Below are positions 49,112 to 55,229 of a stretch of 55,229 nucleotides of DNA, piece after piece (the stretch's first letter is position 1; each line of letters starts with the position of its first letter). The stretch comes from Anaerolineae bacterium. GTDB taxonomy: Bacteria; Chloroflexota; Anaerolineae; Aggregatilineales; Phototrophicaceae. Where the stretch lies: assembly GCA_030950085.1 (NCBI GenBank), contig JAUZRW010000032.1:1-55229 (forward strand), read 5' to 3'. Position numbers and translations under genes: made by a program. The notes beneath the pieces were generated by a model. The model searched no databases, had not been told where the DNA came from, and saw only the letters and a program-made list of their open reading frames with translations.

Positions 49112-49948
49112 ATGCTTGTCTTTTCAGCGACCATAAAAGGTTGGATATTATGCGCTCTGATATTGTTGATTGGGGCGCTTTCTGCGTGTTCCGCAACAGC
49201 AACACCTGTTGTTATCCCGACACTTACCCTTGTGCCGAGTACAGCAACAGCGACATCAACCCCCATTACCCCTTCACCACGACCCGATTCGTCAGCAACG
49301 CCGATACCCCCAACAGAAACAGCAACATCAATACCGATTATCACGATTTTAGAAACCACTATTACGCCGGACGCTGATTTAACGCGGCGCATCTTACGGC
49401 ACTTAGCGAATAACCTCAATACAGATTTATCGCGTATTCAGATTGTCAGCATTGAAGCCGCCACATGGTTTGATGATAATCTCGGTTGTGACCAACAAAC
49501 TACATTGGATGCACAGGAGGCATATGCTACATTTCAGCCGAGTGTGCGTGTTGAAGGATTTCGTTATGTCTTGCTAGTGGGCAATACAGCACATGAATAT
49601 CATAGCGAGGGTGTGCAACGCTTTGAACCCTGTATTAACACCGAGCGCATCACGGGCGAATTATTACTCGCAGTAGACCCGATCGCTGTCGATATCTTGT
49701 CGCTTGTACAACGCCAAATAGCCAACGAACTTGATTTATCGACGCGGCGCGTGCAACTGGTGGAAATTGTGCCGTATATCTGGCGTGATACGAGTTTAGG
49801 GTGTCCACAAGCGAATCAAAGTTATACCTTAGCCACTCTTCCCGGCTATCGGATTGTCGTTTCTGCTGGTGATAATGACTATGCCTTTCATAGTGATTCC
49901 ACAACAGCGATTCGTTGCCCTATTGGACAAGAAGTGTTGCCTAATTAA
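49112..49948 (+). CDS. Lipoprotein with duplicated extracellular domain
   Basis: 278 residues. The signal peptide ends in LIGALSACSA, giving a lipid-anchored Cys at about 26, followed by a Thr/Pro/Ser linker to about 85. Two related domains follow: one around WFDDNLGCDQQT with RYVLLVGNTAHEYHSEG (about 95-172), and one around WRDTSLGCPQANQSY with GYRIVVSAGDNDYAFHSD (about 195-272). Each has the W.D.SLGC motif and an ending Cys. I know this repeat only as a recurrent domain in Chloroflexota surface proteins, with no assigned role. Only four bases separate it from yggU, and the Shine-Dalgarno (AAGGGG) abuts the ATG. Confidence 0.75.
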   Translation: MLVFSATIKGWILCALILLIGALSACSATATPVVIPTLTLVPSTATATSTPITPSPRPDSSATPIPPTETATSIPIITILETTITPDADLTRRILRHLANNLNTDLSRIQIVSIEAATWFDDNLGCDQQTTLDAQEAYATFQPSVRVEGFRYVLLVGNTAHEYHSEGVQRFEPCINTERITGELLLAVDPIAVDILSLVQRQIANELDLSTRRVQLVEIVPYIWRDTSLGCPQANQSYTLATLPGYRIVVSAGDNDYAFHSDSTTAIRCPIGQEVLPN

Positions 49949-50050
49949 CGCCACGATTGCCCTACTGCTAAGTTTGTGGATAGGTTCGCTTCATGGCGCT
50001 ATGGTATGATTGTTCCGTTTGGAATCTGGCTTAATAGATACAGGAAAACC

Positions 50051-51616
50051 ATGCAGAAAATCACGATTTTAGTGCTGGCAGTGCTGACATTAACAGGGTG
50101 CAATTTACTGGCTGCACCAACGCCTACCCCTGCGCCGACGATAGTTCCAACGGTCATAGCGACACTCACTGCTGAACCGACAGCGACTGCCACGGTGACA
50201 GCATCGCCCACTGAAACAGCAACAGAAACACAGACTGCCACAATAACAGCATCGCCGACTGAAACGCTGATGCCAACTATTACAGCAACTGCTTCGGTGA
50301 CTCCGGCGGCTATTCCTGTTTTTCGCTCAGACCAATTGAATCTGATTACACTGCCGGAAAACATCCGCGACGGCATTGATAATGCAATGATTGTTTTCAC
50401 CAATAGTAATGACCAAGCAACTATCGCCAATATTGCTACCGCACAACCTGAAAACACGACGGAAATTCTATATTTTACGCACCGCGATAGTCGTGACCGC
50501 GTTGAAGTCGCTATATTGGATTCATCAACAGGCGGTCAAATTTATCCTGAGCCATCAGGCAAAGCATTAGCTTATTTTCAACCCAGTGGCGCGACACCCG
50601 GTCTCTATATTCTCAATATTCAGACTTTAGCTGCTTTTAGTAATCGGGTCTGGAATACAACGAATCTCGTTCAACGGGGAATTTTTAGCCCTCCCACATG
50701 GACTGCCGACGGTGAATCTCTGGCAGTCGTGTTACAAACAGAATATGCCGTCGATATTTTCTTGTATTCACGCGATGGCAGTGACCGAATCAACCTGACA
50801 CAATCTGGTAGCTATGATTTTTATCCTGCATTTTCACCGGATGGGCGTTATATGGCATTTGTCTCTGACCGCGCCACTTGCCCGACATGGATTCCGAGTG
50901 AAGCCAATTTCTGTGATGCACTGAGCGAAGAAACACCTTATGGGGCGACACTTTATTTGATGGATTTGCAAACCCGTGAAGTCCGTCAAGTGAGTGATAT
51001 TTTTGTGACAGAAGCCCCACGCTGGATTAATAGTCGTTTACTTGTTTTTGCAGGGGGAGACCAAACCGACCTCTTAAATCCACAACGCACGCTCTGGGTA
51101 GCGAATGTCGCTGTCAATACCGTTAATCAGGTGCTTTTAGAGGGCGATGATAGCAGTATTCTCTATCTATCCGATACATGGTCAACTGATGGTAGCCGTG
51201 TCCTATTTCAGCGTGTAACTCCGAGCGAAACACAAATTATCTTGATGAATGCCGATGGCAGACTGATTCGCGGACGTGGGAATGACCTCAGTTTCCCTCG
51301 TTTTGGGATGAGTGCCGCATGGTCGCCGCTTGATGACCGCATCGCTATCGGCGGTAGTAGCGGACGATGCCCCTATGGGATTCGAGTTGCGGAGGTAGAC
51401 ACATTCGATTGGGTAGCGACGGGCAATCAACCTGTGACTTGTAATCCTATATTCTCGCCGGATGGTTTGAATCTCGCTTTTACGGGTATCACGTCAGCAG
51501 TCGATGGTCGCTTAGATATGTACAGTGCCACATCAAACGGCTTTGGCGCACAAAATCTCACGGGCGATTTGCGCGGCACAATCAATCTCATTGGCTGGAT
51601 AGGCGGTCAACCGTAG
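50051..51616 (+). CDS. Lipoprotein with TolB/WD40-like beta-propeller
   Basis: 521 residues. Signal peptide MQKITILVLAVLTLTGC with lipid-anchored Cys17, then a Thr/Pro/Ala linker to about 90. The rest shows propeller blades with PTWTADGESLAVVLQ, DFYPAFSPDGRYMAFVSDR, SDTWSTDGSRVLFQR, AAWSPLDDRIAIGGSSG and NPIFSPDGLNLAFTG, the PD40/WD40-like pattern of TolB-type proteins. It is likely an extracytoplasmic binding scaffold. The ATG at 50051 follows AGGAAAA; an extension to 49976 overlaps nothing but lacks a signal peptide start. Confidence 0.85.
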   Translation: MQKITILVLAVLTLTGCNLLAAPTPTPAPTIVPTVIATLTAEPTATATVTASPTETATETQTATITASPTETLMPTITATASVTPAAIPVFRSDQLNLITLPENIRDGIDNAMIVFTNSNDQATIANIATAQPENTTEILYFTHRDSRDRVEVAILDSSTGGQIYPEPSGKALAYFQPSGATPGLYILNIQTLAAFSNRVWNTTNLVQRGIFSPPTWTADGESLAVVLQTEYAVDIFLYSRDGSDRINLTQSGSYDFYPAFSPDGRYMAFVSDRATCPTWIPSEANFCDALSEETPYGATLYLMDLQTREVRQVSDIFVTEAPRWINSRLLVFAGGDQTDLLNPQRTLWVANVAVNTVNQVLLEGDDSSILYLSDTWSTDGSRVLFQRVTPSETQIILMNADGRLIRGRGNDLSFPRFGMSAAWSPLDDRIAIGGSSGRCPYGIRVAEVDTFDWVATGNQPVTCNPIFSPDGLNLAFTGITSAVDGRLDMYSATSNGFGAQNLTGDLRGTINLIGWIGGQP

Positions 51617-51681
51617 CCTATCTCCCTCTCGGACGTTATAGTAGGTGATGATTTTTGTAAACAACAAATTCGTATTTTTGC

Positions 51682-51708
51682 GACAGGCAGCATAGATGCT
51701 GTCCCTAC
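51682..51708 (-). repeat. Hairpin repeat (GTAGGG family)
   Basis: GACAGGCAGCATAGATGCTGTCCCTAC: a palindromic core GACAG-CAT-ATG-CTGTC with the family tail CCCTAC, 22 bases before fabG. Confidence 0.55.
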
Positions 51709-51729
51709 TACTACAATGGGAGAAAGTTT

Positions 51730-52476
51730 ATGTCCGATTTCAAGGAAAAAATCGTACTGGTGACAGGGGCTAGTCGCGGCATTGGTCGTGCCATCGCCCT
51801 TGAACTTGGCAAGCGTGGCGCAACTGTTATAGTCAATTTTCGCAGTAGCGAATCAGAGGCAAACGAAGTCCTTGAAGAAATAAAAGCATCCGGTGGTGAT
51901 GGCATGGTCTATCAAACTGATGTTGCCGATGCTGACGCTGTAGATGCCATGATAAAAACGATTACTAAAACATATGGCAAGTTAGATGTGCTGGTCAATA
52001 ATGCTGGCGTGACTCGTGATAATGTCATTATGATGCTCAAGCCAGAAGATTTTGATGTAGTCGTCAATACTAATCTACGCAGTGCATGGTTGTGTTGCAA
52101 AGCCGCTAGTCGCCAAATGATGCGGAAACGTAGCGGACGCATTATCAATATTACGAGTGTGGTCGGTATCGCTGGTAATGGTGGGCAAACTAATTATGCG
52201 GCTAGTAAAGCTGGTATGATTGGACTAACTAAATCGCTGGCAAAAGAAATTGCGACACGCGGGATTACTGTCAATGCGGTGGCACCGGGTTTCATTGGGA
52301 CAGACATGACGGCTGACTTAGATGACACCATGAAAGAAGCCGCCATTAGCCATATTCCATTAGGGCGTATGGGTGCGCCAGAAGATGTTGCCAAAGCGGT
52401 TGCCTTCCTCGCCTCCGATGATGCCGCTTATATCACCGGACAGGTACTTGTCGTTGATGGCGGCATGGTGATGTAG
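51730..52476 (+). CDS. fabG: 3-oxoacyl-ACP reductase FabG-like short-chain dehydrogenase
   Basis: 248 residues, the usual FabG length. The NADPH-binding TGASRGIGRAIALELGKRG, structural NNAGVTRDNVIMMLKPEDFD, the catalytic Ser in NITSVVGIAGNGGQ, and Tyr/Lys in NYAASKAG are all present, as is the C-terminal YITGQVLVVDGGMVM. It reduces 3-oxoacyl-ACP in fatty acid elongation, although SDR relatives act on other carbonyls. VTRDN is the characteristic FabG segment. GGGAGAAAG precedes the ATG. No acyl carrier protein gene is nearby. Confidence 0.9.
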   Translation: MSDFKEKIVLVTGASRGIGRAIALELGKRGATVIVNFRSSESEANEVLEEIKASGGDGMVYQTDVADADAVDAMIKTITKTYGKLDVLVNNAGVTRDNVIMMLKPEDFDVVVNTNLRSAWLCCKAASRQMMRKRSGRIINITSVVGIAGNGGQTNYAASKAGMIGLTKSLAKEIATRGITVNAVAPGFIGTDMTADLDDTMKEAAISHIPLGRMGAPEDVAKAVAFLASDDAAYITGQVLVVDGGMVM

Positions 52477-52508
52477 TAATTTTTGGGTGGATGATATTTT
52501 GTATCTGT

Positions 52509-52532
52509 GGGCGTAATGCCTTACGCCCCTAC
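52509..52532 (-). repeat. Hairpin repeat (GTAGGG family)
   Basis: GGGCGTAATGCCTTACGCCCCTAC: the same design as 2224-2247 with paired substitutions in the stem (GCGCAA/TTGCGC against GCGTAA/TTACGC), in the fabG to enoyl-CoA hydratase gap. Confidence 0.6.
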
Positions 52533-52629
52533 AAATTCCACTATATATAGCAACTTCTGTTTAGATATCGGCAAAATGGCTAGAACAGGCTACAATCACT
52601 CTCAAAATTAATCAAATGAGGATTCGATT

Positions 52630-53430
52630 ATGGCTTATGAAACCATTTTGTACGATGTCGCTGCCGGAGTCGCTACGATTACCCTCAATCGCCCTGATAG
52701 CTATAATGCACTTACTACACAAATGTATCGTGATTTGTTGGATGCCCTGAAACAAGTCAAGCGTGATAAGGGTGTACGGGCTGTAGTCATTACAGGAGCA
52801 GGAAAAGGGTTTTGTAGTGGCGCAGATTTGACCGAAGTGCAGGGTCAATTAGGACAAGACCTCGCTATTGGCGATGTGCTGCGAAGTGGCTTAAATCGGA
52901 TTGCTATGAGTATTCATCAACTCGAAAAACCTGTCATTTGTGCGGTCAATGGAGTCGCTGCCGGTGCTGGAACAGGTTTAGCCCTAGCCTGTGATATGCG
53001 TATCGTCTCAGAAAATAGCAGTTTCGTTTTTGCGGCTTTTGTCAATATTGGTCTGATGCCGGATGCTGGGGCTACTTATTTCTTGCCACGTTTGGTTGGA
53101 GCAGCAAAGGCATTTGAATTGTGTGTGCTGGCAGATGGTCAAAATCGTGTGACTGCCCAACAAGCAGTAGAACTCGGCATTGCCAATCAACAAGTATCGC
53201 ATGATGACCTAATGAACGAAACACAGGCAATCGCTCAAAAAATGGCAACAATGGCAAGCAAAGCGATTGGACTCACCAAACGGGCAATGGCTAAATCGTT
53301 GAATCAGACTTTAGCAGAACAACTTGAAACCGAAGCGCAATTGCAAACGATTGCCTCACACACCTCAGATTTTCAAGAAGGCGTGCTGGCATTTATCGAA
53401 AAACGAGAAGCAAACTTCAAAGGCGAATAA
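52630..53430 (+). CDS. Enoyl-CoA hydratase/isomerase family protein
   Basis: 266 residues, crotonase fold. [28 protein letters not shown] (oxyanion hole) and [20 protein letters not shown] are typical. The catalytic region reads [19 protein letters not shown]: the second catalytic Glu position is Asp, as in PaaG-like isomerases, so an isomerase or ring-type enoyl-CoA role is possible rather than classical hydration. It would act in the cytoplasm on CoA thioesters. AGGA stands eight bases before the ATG. Followed by the HIT gene after 16 bases. Confidence 0.88.
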   Translation: MAYETILYDVAAGVATITLNRPDSYNALTTQMYRDLLDALKQVKRDKGVRAVVITGAGKGFCSGADLTEVQGQLGQDLAIGDVLRSGLNRIAMSIHQLEKPVICAVNGVAAGAGTGLALACDMRIVSENSSFVFAAFVNIGLMPDAGATYFLPRLVGAAKAFELCVLADGQNRVTAQQAVELGIANQQVSHDDLMNETQAIAQKMATMASKAIGLTKRAMAKSLNQTLAEQLETEAQLQTIASHTSDFQEGVLAFIEKREANFKGE

Positions 53431-53446
53431 GCTAGGGAGAATATTA

Positions 53447-53797
53447 ATGGCTACCATTTTTAGTAAAATCATCGCCAAAGAAATTCCGGCGGATATTGTC
53501 TATGAAGATGACCTTGTATTAGCGTTCAAAGACATCCAACCCATAGCCCCTGTTCATATTTTGATTATCCCCAAAAAAGAAATCGCAACTGTTAACGACG
53601 TAATCGAAGCCGATGAAGTTATGTTGGGGCGTTTATTCATCGTGGCAGCGAAAATCGCCAAAGAACAAGGGGTTGATGAAAGTGGCTATCGTTTGATGGT
53701 CAATGTCAATCACGATGGTGGACAAGAAGTTTTCCACATCCATATGCACCTCTTAGGGGGGCGTAGGCTGGGACCAATGCTGGTAAAAAAGAAGTGA
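53447..53797 (+). CDS. HIT-family nucleotide-binding protein (HINT type)
   Basis: 116 residues. [39 protein letters not shown] and the histidine triad [13 protein letters not shown] near the end define a HINT-like purine nucleoside phosphoramidase. AGGGAGA lies upstream of the chosen ATG; the frame stays open to 53324 but that overlaps the previous gene. It ends 17 bases before a strong bidirectional terminator. Confidence 0.95.
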   Translation: MATIFSKIIAKEIPADIVYEDDLVLAFKDIQPIAPVHILIIPKKEIATVNDVIEADEVMLGRLFIVAAKIAKEQGVDESGYRLMVNVNHDGGQEVFHIHMHLLGGRRLGPMLVKKK

Positions 53798-53813
53798 AAC
53801 TGAGCGAAGAAAT

Positions 53814-53840
53814 AACCCTCCCCATTTTTTGAGGAGGGTT
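53814..53840. terminator. Bidirectional intrinsic terminator
   Basis: AACCCTCC (53814-53821) pairs perfectly with GGAGGGTT (53833-53840), with T-rich loop sequence, between the convergent HIT and DsbA-like genes. Confidence 0.7.
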
Positions 53841-53851
53841 CGCTTAGTGAC

Positions 53852-54763
53852 TTATTCTGATGCTTCGGTGGCTTCGGCTGTTGCCTCTTCTGATACAACT
53901 TCGGTCATTTCGACTGTTGCCTCTTCTGACACAGTTTCAGTCACTTCAGCATCAACAGATTCAGTGGCTTCGGCTGTCGCCTCTTCTGATACAACTTCGG
54001 TGACTTCGGCTGTTGCCTCAGTATCAACCGCATCCGGTTCAGTATCGGATATATTGGTCTCTAATAAGCTATCAATTGCCTCAAGAATAGCCTGAATTCT
54101 CGGTTCAACATCCGCACCATTGACTTTGAAAGATGGTGTTCCACTAATCTCATCTATCCGCGCACGAGTCAGCAAGTCAGAGACACGGCTGCTATTGAAG
54201 CAACTATTAAACGTATCGACATTTAGCCCAATTTCCTCAGCACCTGTCGAAATACGATTCCCCTGAAAGGCACTATTGCCTAAAACATCATGCCAGTGGA
54301 AAAGAACATCGTGCATTTCCCAAAATTTACCCTGTTCCCCTGCACATACCGCGCCGCGATTCGCGCCTTCCGCATTCGGAACAGTACCTATTTCACGTGG
54401 GATATAAACGAATCGAACTTGCCCGGCTTCCACACGCGCTAGTAAGTCATCAAATGAATTTTGATGAAATTCTTTGCAGGCGACACAGGCAAAACTAGCA
54501 TATTCGACTACCTCAATTGGGGCTGATGGGTCGCCTAGCATCGGGAAGCCATCATTAGTGACACTTTGCGGAATCTCTGCATAGCGGTCAAGGGTATCCG
54601 GCAATGGCGCTTCTGACGGTAAATTCGCTAAGGCATATAAGCCAACCAATGCAACAGCAGCGATAACAATAGCCCCAATAATCAAATATTGTCGATTACG
54701 CTGGCGTTGCTTTTGACGCTCTTGTTTACGTTCTTTTGTCCGCGCACGACTACTTTTCGCCAT
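53852..54763 (-). CDS. DsbA-like membrane-anchored thiol oxidoreductase with repetitive C-terminal tail
   Basis: 303 residues. A very basic N-terminus (SSRARTKERKQERQKQRQRN) and one membrane helix (about 27-47) orient the domain outward. The thioredoxin-like domain has GDPSAPIEVVEYASFACVAC (active-site CVAC, Cys93/Cys96) and DEISGTPSFKVNG with the cis-Pro, typical of the DsbA_4/Thioredoxin_4 family. The last 60 or so residues are acidic, degenerate repeats of EATAE.TEVVSEE. It may form disulfides in exported proteins, opposite in sense to the TlpA pathway at 2.7-5.4 kb. AAGGAG stands six bases before the second of two adjacent ATGs; the first (54766) is an alternative. Confidence 0.88.
   Translation of the reverse strand: MAKSSRARTKERKQERQKQRQRNRQYLIIGAIVIAAVALVGLYALANLPSEAPLPDTLDRYAEIPQSVTNDGFPMLGDPSAPIEVVEYASFACVACKEFHQNSFDDLLARVEAGQVRFVYIPREIGTVPNAEGANRGAVCAGEQGKFWEMHDVLFHWHDVLGNSAFQGNRISTGAEEIGLNVDTFNSCFNSSRVSDLLTRARIDEISGTPSFKVNGADVEPRIQAILEAIDSLLETNISDTEPDAVDTEATAEVTEVVSEEATAEATESVDAEVTETVSEEATVEMTEVVSEEATAEATEASE
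53868..54035. repeat. Degenerate tandem repeat within the DsbA-like gene
   Basis: The 3' part of the gene repeats units such as TGTTGCCTCTTCTGATACAA with CTTCGGT..., at least four times with substitutions, encoding the Glu/Ala/Thr/Val tail. The DNA-level likeness suggests recent slippage expansion. Confidence 0.6.
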
Positions 54764-54828
54764 CATATGCTCCTTAATGAAAAAGTTATCTTATCGTGCG
54801 TAAAGTGTACCGTATATCGGTCTTGGCG

Positions 54829-55005
54829 CTAAGTGCCAGATTGCCCTTCCCATGCCTGTAAATAATCCAGAAGACTGCTTAAGCCATGCGGAATATCATC
54901 GAAAAGCGTCGGATACTTGACCAACTTGCCAGAAACATCTTTTGTCAGGGTCACATCCGTATCGGCGATGATTAAGCCTTGAGGACTAGGTTTGATTGTA
55001 TCACC
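54829..55005 (-). pseudogene. C-terminal gene fragment
   Basis: 58 codons plus stop are open on the minus strand, with strongly protein-like text: GLIIADTDVTLTKDVSGKLV, KYPTLFDDIPHGLSSLLDYL, QAWEGQ. An in-frame TGA stands at 55008-55006 and no start codon exists, so only the C-terminal end survives. I do not recognise the family. The break lies about 110 bases before a probable transposase gene, so an insertion may have cut the gene off; the rest would then lie beyond the window on the far side of the insertion. Confidence 0.55.
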
Positions 55006-55116
55006 TCAATAAATAGGGGCAGAGTGGAAACAAGCGAAAAAGCGACGATATTCTGACGGAAAAACAAAGAGAAAAGCGCTACAATATAAAGAAATAAGCG
55101 CAAACAGGAAAAGTCG
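55006..55116. other. Possible left end of an insertion sequence
   Basis: 111 bases between the broken gene fragment and the partial frame at 55117. The terminal inverted repeat cannot be verified because the other end is outside the window. TACAAT at 55080-55085 could be a -10 box, but no -35 is at normal spacing; AGGAAA lies before the ATG. Confidence 0.3.
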
Positions 55117-55229
55117 ATGCCCCCAAAAGAATTTAACCTGAGTCAAATTGAAGACGAAAAGATGCGTCATCTGGTGGGTGGGCTATTGAATATCATTGAA
55201 GATTTGCGGACAGAAGTTCGTGCAGTGAA
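55117..55229 (+). CDS. Partial gene: probable transposase N-terminus
   Basis: The first 37 codons of a gene running off the window: MPPKEFNLSQIEDEKMRHLV then GGLLNIIEDLRTEVRAV. It is a charged, leucine-zipper-like start, resembling the N-terminal coiled coil of IS66-like and related transposases (NLSQIED...LLN.IE.L). The family call rests on recall of this N-terminal pattern only. AGGAAA is well placed before the ATG. Confidence 0.45.
   Translation, partial: MPPKEFNLSQIEDEKMRHLVGGLLNIIEDLRTEVRAV

Noticed and set aside
53814-53840. Fourth copy of the three-copy element
   Set aside because: Its stem AACCCTCC/GGAGGGTT and loop differ and the upstream palindrome and second hairpin are absent; it is an ordinary terminator.
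53868-54035. Tandem repeats considered as a CRISPR array
   Set aside because: Units are coding, degenerate, without unique spacers, and translate into the tail of the DsbA-like protein.

Overview
The window looks like a contiguous piece of a bacterial chromosome with moderate GC, most likely from the Chloroflexota (Anaerolineae-like). This is an inference from gene content: there is a monoderm Tad pilus operon with no secretin, several lipoproteins whose lipobox is followed by a long Thr/Pro/Ala/Glu-rich linker, a DegS/DegU-like pair, and a very large set of GT-C-type membrane glycosyltransferases. No rRNA, tRNA, CRISPR array, phage block or replication origin was seen.

Layout. 1-2.7 kb: an isocitrate/homoisocitrate dehydrogenase-family gene and a Crp/Fnr-type regulator on the minus strand, separated and flanked by repeat elements. 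2.7-6.2 kb: a plus-strand thiol-redox operon (CcdA-TlpA fusion, TlpA-like thioredoxin, DUF2085 membrane protein), facing a PspA-like gene. 7-24.3 kb: a surface-glycan region dominated by integral-membrane enzymes (GT39-like and GT87-like proteins, an O-antigen ligase/polymerase-like protein with TPRs, a polyprenyl-phosphate sugar-phosphate transferase). Most of it is one tightly overlapping minus-strand run. Three non-glycan genes sit inside it: a membrane-anchored Mrr-like nuclease, a helical protein and another soluble unknown. 24.4-28 kb: a coiled-coil zinc-ribbon protein and a large membrane-tethered STAND-like ATPase with HEAT repeats. 28.1-36.3 kb: a LysM lipoprotein, Lon protease, two secreted proteins and two GT2 glycosyltransferases. 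36.3-46 kb: a minus-strand block running response regulator, histidine kinase, cpaB, REC-cpaE, tadA, tadB, tadC, comF, hpf. 46.5-53.8 kb: plus-strand housekeeping genes (pgeF, yggS, yggT, yggU), two lipoproteins, fabG, an enoyl-CoA hydratase and a HIT protein. 53.8-55.2 kb: a DsbA-like protein, a C-terminal gene fragment and the start of a probable transposase.

Functional reading. Much of the window builds or maintains the cell surface: glycan polymer synthesis, extracytoplasmic disulfide chemistry, envelope stress (PspA, Lon), and a Tad pilus whose own operon carries a two-component pair and a receiver domain fused to CpaE.

The least explained material is non-coding. A 90-94 bp structured element occurs three times, each time ending in the same CCCC-GAAA-GGGG terminator hairpin and each time lying just upstream of a minus-strand gene. 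A family of short asymmetric hairpins (GTAGGG-stem-GCCC) occurs at least ten times, including once in frame inside a glycosyltransferase gene. A GC-rich repeat is inserted in frame in a second glycosyltransferase gene. Several signalling or ATPase proteins also show altered key residues (Walker A Lys to Arg, CpaE P-loop without Lys, histidine kinase without the N-box Asn).
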